64,000 nucleotides of DNA, from NCBI GenBank assembly GCA_016165875.1, contig JABBOT010000005.1, forward strand, positions 26,809,368-26,873,367, written 5' to 3'. Made by a program: the position numbers and the translations under genes. The DNA comes from Acanthopleura granulata. Taxonomy: Eukaryota; Mollusca; Polyplacophora; Chitonida; Chitonidae. The notes under the pieces are model-generated. The model saw only the letters and a list, made by a program, of their open reading frames with translations. It did no database searches and was not told the origin of the DNA. Below, one piece after another: positions 48,421 through 59,761 of the stretch (position 1 is the stretch's first letter; the number at the start of each line of letters is the position of its first letter).

Positions 48421-51400
48421 GATATTCATTCTTTCTGCAATAGTTGCTTACAGTTCTCTTTGATAATTATTAAAACAAAATATGAAGCTAAGCTACAAAA
48501 CATGTTATTAATCGCCTTTTTCAATGGTGTACATCTTCTGCGAAATTTGATTTGCTGTGGATAGGGGAAACTGGTCGTATCCACTCACGAGCTGATAAGG
48601 TATACGCGAGATGACACAGTGAAATTTGTTTTATTTCTCGTCAATATCGCTCAATCAATGCTGTACTGCTCGCGTGCTAGTGCCTCAGTGGCTGCATGTG
48701 GCTTGTAAAGACAGCAGATTTCTCTGTCATAAATGAGACAGTAGAGGTTTTTAGAGCGCTCAGTCGACTTTTCATGACTTGAGACCAAAACCATCTTTAT
48801 TTTGCTCTCAGTAACAATAAAATTCAACTTCAGGCTGGCGATGCCCTTGGCCTCACGATTGGAGTTCCGACGGCCACAGAGCTGTGACTGATCACTGAGA
48901 AACAGTAATAAATATTCCCGTAAAGCTTCTGGATGTCCAACCCGATTGATTCTCTCAAGTTCGAAGACTGCGTTATGCCTCTTTAGACTAAAGGGGCATA
49001 AAATTTGACAGTATCATCAAGACACACTGTAAAAAAAATCCGGTCCTCTAAGTCCAAAAAGAAAAAAAAAATCAATTGCCGGTAAGAGTACGTGAAACTT
49101 AAATGCCATGGCAGAACAAGAATAGCGATGACTTCTACACTGATATTTAAAGCCGCCTTAAATGGCACCATTCGCCCAGTTTTCCAGCTTTGTGAAATGC
49201 AGGCTATCAATCTGAATGCCATCGAACACCTGCACAGAGAGAAGACGTGCGTGTTGATTTCCTCTGTAGTTATCAACAGCTTCAGGTTTTCCATCAGTTT
49301 AACACACACATATCGGATAATTTGTCAGCGTGCCTAGCAATATCTAGATCTCGGTACCAAAATTACATTTTAGCCATATTTTTTAGGTTTTTTCTGTAAA
49401 TAATAACAAATTGGCAGCCATTACGTGTCCCGGATGTGTTATTGTTCTTCGTTCAGAGAATCGCTACAGGGGTGAAGCTTATTGATCGATATAGGTTGTA
49501 GAAGTCCTTACTCATATCCAGTAGATTAGCTTTTGTAATATAGCAAATCGTTGACAGAATAGCTGTCTAAGCACGGAAACCGTCGCCCAAAACTTCAGGA
49601 ATCTCAAGACTGTGCAAGACAGGAGTAAAAATATTGTAAGGTTGGAGTGCTCTGAGTAGGGACAAAGCATCTGTGGACAATTAACGCATGTCTGACAGAC
49701 GAAGTTATTTGAATGTTCATATTTGCTTGCCACAGGCGTCCGCAGTGCGGTTTTATGTTAGTGTTTTATAAGATAACATTCTTCTCAAAGCGCTGGCATC
49801 TACACATGCACGTAAAGTCTTCAACGTAAGCCAATTGTCGCTTAGCCTTAGATGTTCTGGGCTGAGGAAGCTGAATTCATTTAGTCCAGAAGAGTTTGGT
49901 TTCAAGCGTTGTTCACAATGCCATGAATAACAAGTCATGTGAAACGCCCCCAGAAATGAAAGCGATTTTTATAATTTTGCATCGATTAATGTGCCTAGAA
50001 TGCCTACTGTCTTACTAACACTTGTAAATCTGGATGTTACCATAAAATAAAAGATTACAGCAGTGATAAAAAATAATAGAGCAACGGGCAGACTATATGT
50101 GGCAAATGCTCATATGTATGCGGTGACGTAGGCCCTAACAACGAACGGATACGACTATATGCAGAAGTTATTAAGAAGTAATCTTCATCAGACTTGATCT
50201 TTCTCGTTAACCAGCCGGTATATTGATCAAGGGGTAGCAGTACACAGCCCGTGTATAGCAAGGGCAGCCACCTTCGCTCGATGTAAAGGAAACTACACTC
50301 CTTTGATGGCACATCTTACCTGGTCCTGTACCTGTACAAAGAGCGCTGTGGTTTCCTGCAACGCCGACTTCACGACCAGAGGGATAGTTTGGATTTTGAT
50401 ATTGTGAATTATTCCTATTTGGATAGTAATATACCGAAGGATATATCTCGCCTCGTAGAATTTTGAGAACCTGTGTGTTGTGTGATGATTTCAATCAACA
50501 TCACAAGTTATTTGTGACCAATAACGCGTCAAAAATCTCTTCACACATGTTAACCAAGCAATCGGAAAAGGGTACCTCTCAGAGAATAAGCTTTAACGGA
50601 AGCTTGTATGACGTGTCATTTTGAAGTGTTGTTTATCACACATACTGTGAAACCTACCTATACCTGCATAAACAGTGGAACATCACAAGTTATTACTGCA
50701 AAACTAGTGAGTCAAGGATACTCCTTGAAACGCCTTCATTCTAAGTTTTTTTTGTTCGTACAATCAGTACACCCTGTTGTCAGACGGAGTGTCCAAAATC
50801 TCGGGGGCTCTCCTTCATAAATGTGTCCAATTCCGCTTAGCCCGGTGCTAAGGGCCCTATGTTCATCGAGTTGAGTTTGATCGCCACATCAACGTAACTG
50901 TGATACACATTTGATTAAAACAAAACTGGAAAGGTACACGATTTAGACACTGATTTTATTCATTCGCCAAGAACAAATTGTTGACTGCTTCTCTTTGCAT
51001 GAATCTGCTCTTTTAGAAATTTTATATACTTTATCAGTTGTATGGTGGTTTATATTATTTGCCGTTTTGGAAACTGGTCTTACGATTATTGATCCGGAAC
51101 GCCAATTTCCGTAGACTGGTATACCAATGTCGGTTTCGACATTCAGTACTGGATCTTCCGTTAAGATAGGTGTATGCTCGCGGCTGTTTGGGCACATGCG
51201 ATGCAACTACACGAGAACACAACCGAGCTGCCTTGTGACTGACTCAGTGAATGATTATGGCTGGACGCCAGGTCGTCAATATGCCAGCCATATCGTGGCG
51301 ACCCCTTGTGAATAGCAATAATTTTTCGTTTTCTTTTGATTGTCAAGTATCTGGTGAAAGTGAACCGGGATAAATCTCTCCAAGGCAAGCCACGTCAATA

Positions 51401-52513
51401 CCAACGTGTATTGTCAAGGCAGGTGTACAATCCTGTATTATACACTACACCTAAAGGAGCTTTATCTACGGCAGCCAGTTGGAAACAAAACCATATGATC
51501 AGACTGGACGTATAGCCTGGAGTTGAATTGCTGCAGTCTGAACACTTAGGAGGCCTAGCTTAAAACACTGTAAACATAGTGTTAAAATCTGATCACTGTC
51601 AATATTACCAACCAACAGAAGTATCAGACAAGCCCGAGGCCAAGTTTGCTTGAATATGCAGCAAAGCTGCTGATCATAATCTAGGAAGTAATAGACTTCA
51701 TCCTGCATCCTGGTATAGCAATCATGGGTAAACGTTCTTATTTTATCACAATTTTGATGGAACCTGATAAAAAATTGGCGGGAACTAAGAACTTAACAGA
51801 ACTGTCGGTACTTAACTCCTGGAAAACTTCCTCTGAGATGCATGATGAATTTATTTGTCATAGAACATTATGTCAGATATCTCGAATGCTAGTGAGTCTA
51901 TCCCATAAGTGTACCCAAAATCTGTGGTCATTTCTGATCGGTGTGAAAATCGGTATTGTGTCAGTCACCTATAGGTATGTGGACAAACTCCTTTACTGGC
52001 TCCGCGAAACATACAGTTGAGCAGTTCTTAAAACACAAACACCCTGGACGAAAAGCCTTCTACGGATGGACACATCTTGATGTAATGACTAGTGTATTCC
52101 TGTTAAGCTTTTCAAGTACAAATAATGACCTGGGCTCTGTCAGCTTTCACTGGCTATAGCCGGATGCATAGGAGACAGATGAAAACATGTAACTCACTTC
52201 CAACAAGCTTTGTGTACATTTCTCGTGAGTAAGTTCAATAAATTCATCAACAAGAATCTCTTTTAGCTGTGTACGACTATATTGTGGGCGCCGTCGTCAG
52301 ATTTAAAGAGATTCAGTTAAACAGGGCTATGAGAGTGATTAAGTTATGAACAGAGGTGCGCCTGGAGCTGACCTAACTAGGCCTTTCTCTCTCTTATTCT
52401 AAATCACTCAGTTGTTTTGTTGTGTGTTTGTTTTTTTTTCCGGTGAGTGCTGAAATAACAAATGTCTGTACATGAACAAAGTGACAATATGTGATGTATG
52501 AACACCGTTGCAA
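48421..52513. other. intergenic or intronic, nothing recognised
   Basis: No supported gene. Open frames on opposite strands at 48983-49337 overlap. The 98-codon plus frame at 51724-52020 has no family signature. No repeat of the families named above was seen here. Confidence 0.45.
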
Positions 52514-52772
52514 AATTTATTTATTTATTTGATTGGGGTTTTACGCCATGCTCAAGAATATTTCACTTATACGACCGCGGGCAGCATTATGGTGGGAGGA
52601 AACCGGGCAAAGCTAAGGGGAAACCCACGATCATCCGCAGGTTGCTGGTGGACCTTCCCACGTGCGGTCAGTCAGAGAGGAAGCCAGCATGAGCTAGGCT
52701 TGAACTCACATCGAATGCATTGGTAAGATGCTACAAGGTCATTGCTAACGGACCCAGCCACGTAAACCCCCC
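52514..52772 (-). mobile_element. SINE family 1, near full length
   Basis: Tail complement TTTATTTATTTATTTGATTG, then 'cgccatgctcaagaatatttcacttatacgaccgcgggcagcattatggtgggaggaaaccggg', 'ccgcaggttgctgg', 'cttgaactcaca' (B-box side) and 'gacccagccacg...cccccc' (head). The best conserved core in this orientation. The two overlapping frames are repeat-derived. Confidence 0.9.
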
Positions 52773-53035
52773 TGCAAACTGACTACATAGCGATGATACA
52801 TCGACATAAATTGACAAGGATGCAGGATATTATACATTCCAATTTTCTTTACCAAACTCTGCTTAAGCCAGGTACCAGGAAGCCTATGAGTTGCTACTTT
52901 CTAAGCATTTATATGAACAGTTAAAATAAAACTTTAACTGATGTAGATTAACAAAAGACCGGGTTTCACCGGTTAATTGTGGCCATTTGCTAACTAATCT
53001 CTCATTACTCTCTATGCTATTGTCCTATATATGAA
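52773..53035. other. short unassigned stretch
   Basis: Nothing recognised. Confidence 0.4.
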
Positions 53036-53248
53036 ATGATGACAATAAGGCTAGGCATGAACATCATGACAACAAGACTGGGCATGAACATGGTGACAAC
53101 AAGACTGGACATAAACATGGTAACTATAAGATTGGGCATGAACATGATGACGATAAGACAGGACATGAATATAACAGTAACACTGGGCATGAACATGATG
53201 ACAATAACACTGGACATGAATATGATGACAATAAGACTGGACAACAAT
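53036..53248 (+). repeat. minisatellite, 27-bp unit, 8 units
   Basis: Units start at 53036, 53063, 53090, 53117, 53144, 53171 (24 bp), 53195 and 53222. Consensus is near ATGATGACAATAAGACTGGG followed by CATGAAC. The period and the shortened unit are multiples of three, so frames stay open on both strands (53036-53263 plus and 53017-53340 minus). They are probably not genes. Confidence 0.95.
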
Positions 53249-54255
53249 AACACACGACGCTGAGATTGCACTAACACCTTCAGGTGTGTGAGAGGTTGCC
53301 GGAAAGACAGAGGTTTATGAGGCAGAACTGTTGAATGCATGTATAGTATGCTACTGGCACGAAATATTTCCTTACTTCTTATGATAAACCCGACGTGTTT
53401 TAAGGGGGAAAGGCTAGCTCAACCACATATAATCAAGCTGCAGGCCACTCCCAGTAGAGGTCTATAATTCACATCGGGGGTAAATAAGTTATCAGAGTGC
53501 TGGGATGGTTATATGGGGATATAAACCCTGAGAGGGGAATTTCAATGTGCTAAACAGAGTTTAAAACCAAACATACCCTTCTCAACGAGTGGATGACAAT
53601 TTTGTGTTTACAATATTTATCTCATGAAAAACATTCTTGTGGATACAAAAAGATGAACTAAGAAAAACGCGTACAAGCCATTTCCACTGCAGACAGCACT
53701 GAAAAAGCGGCGTGACGTCATGATTACCCGCCATGGAATGTAACATCGCAAAGAAAAATAACTTCAGCCGAGTCCGCCAAGTGTTTTTTCCTGCACTACA
53801 ATTCAGCTGGTAAGGCTATGTAACCTACAAATGTGATATATATATATACCCTGTATCGTCGTAGCCTGCATCTCTGGCAAGTGTAGTTTGACATTTTCAC
53901 CCGTCTAAGTAGCCAATGGCAATCGAGAATCACGGGTGACAGAATAGTTCATACCTTGAGGGCGGGAGTGAGCTGTACGAGTTCCATTGATATCATTTTG
54001 CTTTGTGATGCTGCATTTCATAGGGCGTCATCATGCCAGTTAGCGCTGTCTGCAGTTGGCAGGGGGCGGGAATTTGTGCGTTTACATTTCGTAAATAATA
54101 TTAGGACATTTTCCGGCCGATTATGTTTAAAATTTCACGCCTAGTGTTCTTCACGGTCTTCTCAACACGCCTGAAGCGCAGGGCTACATTTCCCCACCAT
54201 TAGTTTAAATCCACATGTATCTTTCTCAATAGGCGGATAACTTATACCACATCGT
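53249..54255. other. intergenic or intronic, nothing recognised
   Basis: A short TA run lies at about 53838-53848. No gene is supported. Confidence 0.45.
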
Positions 54256-54302
54256 TGTGTGTATGTATGTATGTGTATATATGTATATATATATGTATAT
54301 AT
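54256..54302. repeat. TG/TATG/TA microsatellite
   Basis: A TGTG start is followed by GTATGTATGTATG and then mixed TATA/TATG, directly next to the hairpin that follows. Confidence 0.85.
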
Positions 54303-54362
54303 ATCAAGTCCTGCAATATACATTTGCATTGTTCGAAGTAAATGTATATTGCAGGACTTGAT
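54303..54362. repeat. perfect hairpin: 23-bp stem, 14-nt loop
   Basis: The left arm 54303-54325 (ATCAAGTCCTGC...) is the exact reverse complement of the right arm 54340-54362 (...GCAGGACTTGAT). The 14-nt loop is GCATTGTTCGAAGT. It could be a small-RNA precursor, a foldback element or a replication-template-switch product. Confidence 0.95.
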
Positions 54363-55503
54363 TCGGACGTCTGTTTAACAAAGTTGGTTTAGTTAGCACA
54401 CAAAACGAACGCATTAATATATGAAAAATAGGCCTGAAAAGCAGAGCTGAATGTAAGTTCGAAGAAGCAAATTGAGACTACATATGTCTAGAATACGCAC
54501 TAAATACTTGTTACAAATTTTAGAACACAATCGCGTTAAAAGAGGACTTAAATCTTAATGCTGAATCTCACATGGTTTCGTACAGCCGAAAAAGAATGTT
54601 TAAAACTGATATTGTAATGCCTTGTATTTCCGACAAATCACAAGCTTTTACGTCTCCAAGCAGAATACATATGACAAAAAGAAACTGTTAAAAGTTCTCA
54701 TCGTTTTCAGCCGGTATTCAGGGAAATAATATTCAAACACAACAGGCGTAATACCAAGTTGCGTATCACCGTAGTTTAAAATAGAATGAAGGTAACTCCG
54801 AATATTGAAGTCATCATACACTCAATCTCTCCTAGTTTTATTTTATGTTGAACTGATCTGTAGAATGGTGTAGTTTAAACTCCCACAGTTCCTGGATAAC
54901 CGATATTAGACATCGTCATGAAAAGGGACACCAGGAATGTTGAAGGCATTCTCAGTATTAAAGAAAACACCATAGCTGCAAAATTTATACATATTTAGGG
55001 CAATACATAAATGAACGAAAAACAGCTTTCCTGCCCGAGTCATGTCATCGTCATACTCTGTCCCGTATATTGCGTGAATGACGCCAGGACATTGACCCAA
55101 GGGCCAAAACCCGAAGGACGCGGTGCCCAATGACGTTAGACTCAAGGGAAATAAGCGCAGTATAGACATTATTACAGTTATTAAGGGAAAAGCTCATTCT
55201 GAATAATAAATCATGTATTATTTTCTAGGAAACAACTGATAAATAAAGAACTGGGACACTTCCGTATACTGTGAAAAACGCACATATGTAAAACGCACAT
55301 TCCATTATAGGCGAGGATGTTCAACTCTGGGAGTTTAGAGCAGGCCAGAAAATCTCGGCGGAGTTTAATTTAACGCTGTCTATACCGATTATTTAAAGAA
55401 GGAAAACATGGATAAATTATAAAATATGAATGCCAATCACATATAATTCTAGTTAAGTATTTGCCTCATCAAATATACGTGGAGGTCCGCCGTCGTACAA
55501 TTG
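54363..55503. other. intergenic or intronic, nothing recognised
   Basis: No supported gene. The 87-codon minus frame at 54906-55169 has no domain. Confidence 0.45.
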
Positions 55504-55550
55504 AAGAATCCTTGAGTGTGGCCTTAAAGTAACAATCAAATAAATCAAAT
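55504..55550 (+). mobile_element. SINE family 1, 3' tail fragment (weak)
   Basis: 'gaagaatccttgagtgtgg' followed by 'aacaatcaaataaatcaaat' resembles the 3' end and tail of family 1. Confidence 0.4.
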
Positions 55551-58244
55551 ATATACATGCGTAATACAAGTATTAATTTTAGTTACGTCCCCTGGGCCAT
55601 TTCCCATTGAATCCAACAGGCCTCAAAGACTGAAAACAGCTTGTTCTACTATGGTGCACTATCTTTATATAGCATATCGCATTTGACGTATTAAGCCGTG
55701 TAGCAATTATTTTTCGGTGTCCACCACATGCCATTAATAAACCGTGGGGATTAAAACGAGTGAAGGTGCCATGCATTCGCTCTTCGTTGCCCCGGAAACA
55801 TTGTCAGCATTGGACAGATTCACAATGATAAGTCCATATACCTGCTGACTAATTACCGTCACCTAACAATAACAATTTATTGTAAACTACCTTTAGGCTA
55901 TCATATTGCTTCGGGTGTAAAATCGCATGTTTTGAGGACATATCATAACCACGATGGCTTCCACGATAAGGATTGCAATAACAACAGTCAATTTCAAATA
56001 CCAGCTTAAGCGTAAGAATTAGCATGTTCTTTCAGTTAGGGATAAGGGCAAACCCAGGTTCAGTTGTTTGGATGGATTTAGTTTTAAAGCAGGTTTATCT
56101 GATTATTACCTCACAGACCTTGGCATTTGCGCCATGTTTGATTCAAAAGAAATACATACACGTATATGTATATTTCATTTGCAAATAAAAGGACAACGAA
56201 GAAAACAGAAGTGTATAGCGAAGTTATATTACGGAAGCGAAAAACAGCTGATAAACCGCTGAAGAAATAAATGTTTTGTTCTTTGTACATGTAAGTATTT
56301 TCAACAAAACTAAACAGCAAACTGGTTTCACCATTCCTAAACCGAGTAAGAAAAGTCCGGGGTGGACAGTATGAAGCTGTGCTCAGTCTTTGTACCTGCT
56401 TGGTGTGGAATCTCATTGTACCTGCTTGGTGTGGAAACTACCAAACTCTAGTTATGTCGTTCTATTGTTCTGTATGTGATGAAAGATCTCTGCATCAAAA
56501 CAAATGTTGTTTTCCAATAAAGAAGTTAAGTTTAGATGGAATTATAAATTAAAATTAACAAATTAAAACACCGTTGAATTGTTGATGCAAATGCACTGGT
56601 GAAACGGCTGTGGGAGCTTCCTTTTGGCAATGAATATGACCGTTGCCGAAGAAGTGACTTAATCAGGAGTGTGGCGTTAAGCTCCAAACGAATAAAAAGA
56701 CATGCATTCAATGGTTTAAGCATGTTTAAATAGAACAGGGAATATGTACTAAGCTTTGTCCATTACAAGAAGGCTTTGTCAACTGGTTTTATTAGCAATC
56801 CTATACTGTTTCCTGCGTTAACACATTTCATAATCCACTCTGTTGCGCAGAGCAGATGAACAATTAATCACTATCCTATGTATGGGGCTGAGGTCAAATA
56901 TCACAGTATGTTGTCAACGTTTCAACGAGGTAAAAAAATGAAAAAAAATCATCATTCATGAAAAATGGCGTGAGTGTTTACCAATAATACATAATAGTTA
57001 GAATGTAACTCAGCTGATTAATGTATCGACTTCACTAATGTCCTGACTTTTATAAGTTTACATAACAGGAGTTAAACTATGTACTTATAGGCATGTAGGC
57101 ATGGTTAAGACGAGTAATGTTCAGAGCTAATCGTGTATGTTGAACTCAGTTTGCATATGTTTAGCTATTAACTATGCACGTGTCTGTTTAATGGTCTTTT
57201 GTTAGTAAACGCCGAAAGTTGGCACTAATGCATTAATGCAGACAACAACTTCAGAGTTGTTTTGAAAGCAAGAAAAAACACGAATTAACGTTTGTAAACA
57301 GAAACAAATGTAGGTAATTTTATTTGACAGCATTTTAGCATTCAGTCAGCATCACGAATTTGTTCCAGCACGTATTTACTTAAGTTTACTTACTTGGTAC
57401 AAGTACATATTAATCAGTTCATTCTGATGTGCTTGATGGGAAAACGTCAACACGCTGCGAAACTGCTTTACGTTACCCATTATTACGAAAATCATTTGAG
57501 CATCCGGGCTAGCGCCAGTCACTGCATATTTAAACACTTTGATAAATTAAGACTTAAATTAAGTATCTGTTATCTGTTTTAGTTACGCACTTTAATGTCA
57601 GTTGCATTGGAATGTTACCACATTACCCTGGTAAACTGGTGACAACAGTTACAACCACAGAGTTATTATAACATGAACAATTAGTACAATGGTGTGAAAC
57701 AACACAACTATTCCTGACGACATTTTGCGAGCACTGCACATCACAGTTATTAAAGAGTGAACAAGCATAGCAGAATACAGTAACAAATTCAAAAAAAATT
57801 ATGATAAAGTATTTGATCTTATAAGATTATACGTTGTAAAAGCAGATTTAGTAAAACAAACCTCACGAGGGTTGCAAGTTTTGTAACACATAGACAAGAA
57901 TACACCGCCTGGTCTGCACTACACGAAAGGAGTATACATAAGTAAGTAGGATAAGTAATCCTATGGGAAGGTTTGCTGAATATCCCGCTCCAACACCACT
58001 AAACCGGTGGCATCAATCTACTGTTCGTATCGAACTCCAACACAATGCCATGGCTCGCTCGCCAACTCGATATAACGTGCGGAGAAAAATGAGCCTGTGC
58101 CTTTCCCAATCTGCAAATGGCTTGTTTGAATAGATCCCGATAGACACAGCGGAAATTCTGCCGCATATATTTCTTGCATTTCCTAGTCGTTGCCTATAAT
58201 TGAGGCAGCATTGATAGAGTATCAATACAGCTCATGATCGAAGG
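55551..58244. other. intergenic or intronic, nothing recognised
   Basis: No supported gene. The block 'tgtacctgcttggtgtggaa' occurs twice in close tandem at about 56391 and 56416, a minor duplication. Confidence 0.45.
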
Positions 58245-58651
58245 TTTTTTTTTTTAATGACAAAGACTACTGGTTCAGCTTTTGTTTTAGGGGACCAGTG
58301 AACGGAGATCAGCGTAAACAATCATTGTTAACCCGCTGGTTGACGAGAATAGCTTGTTATATCCTTCACATGTGGAGGATTGTCCTTCATCACCGACACC
58401 CTTACACCGATGTACCAGCTATACGGCGCCGAAGACTGTGACGTCCCGTTTTATGGGGAGGTGGGATTCAGAGGCTAGTCCCTGCATACCTCCTCTTGAT
58501 TGAGCTGACTTTAGACATACTAAACATTCGACGGTCAGGCCTAAATACGCATACACTCGGCCAGCCCAGCATGGATAATTAGCGATGGGGAACAGCCTGT
58601 GTCATAGAGTTAATTACACCAGATTTCCCTTGACTTGCTGACCACTGTGTT
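58245..58651 (-). other. 3' flank / possible 3' UTR of PKA RII, ending in an A tract
   Basis: The minus strand downstream of the stop runs about 396 bases to a pure A11 tract (plus-strand T at 58245-58255). If the gene is a retrocopy, this could be a remnant poly(A) tail. Against this, no AATAAA lies 10-30 bases before it; the only AATAAA overlaps the stop codon region at about 58650-58655. Confidence 0.35.
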
Positions 58652-59761
58652 TTATTTGCCTACGTACTGCTGATATAATGAGCTATTCCTCTTCATTATT
58701 TCAACACAAGGGCCTAAGAGTCGTTCAAATGAATCGCGTTCTAGAAACGCCACTTTAACCTTACCCTCTGCATACACATTTGCTGAGCGCGGTTTATTTT
58801 CCAGTAGCGCCAATTCTCCAAAATAAGCACCTTTGGATTTCCTGGCAACTTCTTCTTCCTTGCCGGAAACCCCCCTTATTGTTACCCTAATAGTTCCCGA
58901 CTCTACAAAATAGACCCCATCTGCGTCGTCGCCCTGCTTAATGATAGCCTCGTCAGTATAAATTTTTGGCACCAAAGCGTCTGCCAGATTCATTCTCTCG
59001 TACGGCTCCAGAGATTTAAGAATGGTCACATTTTCTAAAAGTTCTTCGTACATTTTTCGTTTTTTAAAGGCACTTTTAAGTACGATACGACGAAACGAAT
59101 TTCTGTCCATTGCCCAGACAGTGCCCTTTGTCTGCGCGACTATGGTAGCAGATCTAGGCATATTATACATTAGAGCTAACTCACCGAAACTGCCGCTGTT
59201 CTCAAACTGGTGCACTTTTTTATTTTCCCCGTTCACCATGACTAAAACGTCGTAAATACCACTGTCAATCACATAGAAGTTATCTCCGTCATCTCCTTGG
59301 ACAATGACTTGTTCTCCCGGCTCGACCGCCTTCTCGAACATGGCGTCCACCACGTCTTGCATCTGGTCGGAGTCTAGTGAACGAAACAGCAGAATTCCAC
59401 CTACAGCTTGGACCAGACGTTCTCTCTGTTCATCTGTCTTCGGATGAACCACCTTTTCGTCGTCATCGTCGTCAGCCTCGGGATCGTATCTCTCAGCGGA
59501 CACCGAATGGCGTCGGGCAAACTTACTTTTCTGTGTTTTGGGTCTGAACTGGGACGGGTCTGGTTCCCCGGCCTCCTCGTCGTCCACAATGATGTACATC
59601 GGGATGGACTTGGGACGCCGAGTTTCACGGATTTTCGTAAAGTAATCCACGGCGAAATCATATATGTTTGCAGGTCTTTCGCGTAACACAGACACTGTGA
59701 AATCCCTCAGTAAGTCTCCAAGGCCTTCGGGTATTTCGAAATTCATTTCAGCACAAGGCAT
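58652..59761 (-). CDS. cAMP-dependent protein kinase type II regulatory subunit, intronless
   Basis: Regulatory subunit of PKA: it inhibits and anchors the catalytic subunit and releases it on cyclic-nucleotide binding. One uninterrupted frame of 369 residues. Residues 9-46 are the docking/dimerisation domain (IPEGLGDLLRDFTVSVLRE, then FAVDYFTKIRE) that binds AKAPs. RRHSVSAE at 83-90 is the inhibitor site with phosphorylatable S86, which marks RII rather than RI, followed by an acidic D-rich linker. CNB-A (about 124-243) has cassette FGELALMYNMPRSA (192-205; E194, R203). CNB-B (about 245-366) has FGELALLENKPRSA (314-327; E316, R325). Y363 is a likely capping Tyr. Vertebrate RII has PRAA in both cassettes and about 15-20 more C-terminal residues. 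An in-frame TAG lies 8 codons upstream. M6 (59746) has a better Kozak context (G at -3) and gives the usual RII N-terminus, so it may be the true start. The absence of introns suggests a retrocopy; intact motifs suggest function. Confidence 0.95.
   Translation of the reverse strand: MPCAEMNFEIPEGLGDLLRDFTVSVLRERPANIYDFAVDYFTKIRETRRPKSIPMYIIVDDEEAGEPDPSQFRPKTQKSKFARRHSVSAERYDPEADDDDDEKVVHPKTDEQRERLVQAVGGILLFRSLDSDQMQDVVDAMFEKAVEPGEQVIVQGDDGDNFYVIDSGIYDVLVMVNGENKKVHQFENSGSFGELALMYNMPRSATIVAQTKGTVWAMDRNSFRRIVLKSAFKKRKMYEELLENVTILKSLEPYERMNLADALVPKIYTDEAIIKQGDDADGVYFVESGTIRVTIRGVSGKEEEVARKSKGAYFGELALLENKPRSANVYAEGKVKVAFLERDSFERLLGPCVEIMKRNSSLYQQYVGK

Noticed and set aside
51724..52020. 98-codon plus frame
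   Set aside because: No family signature and no supporting signals.
53017..53340. 107-codon hydrophobic minus frame resembling a membrane protein
   Set aside because: Generated by the 27-bp minisatellite; the opposite strand is equally open.
54340..54362. Resemblance of the hairpin's right arm (TATTGCA) to the miR-92/25 seed
   Set aside because: Only part of the seed matches; the following bases differ and the stem is fully paired, unlike that family.
59022..59686. Open frames on the plus strand and in another minus phase inside the RII gene (59022-59255, 59401-59661, 59408-59686)
   Set aside because: They are shadows of the RII coding frame and have no family features of their own.
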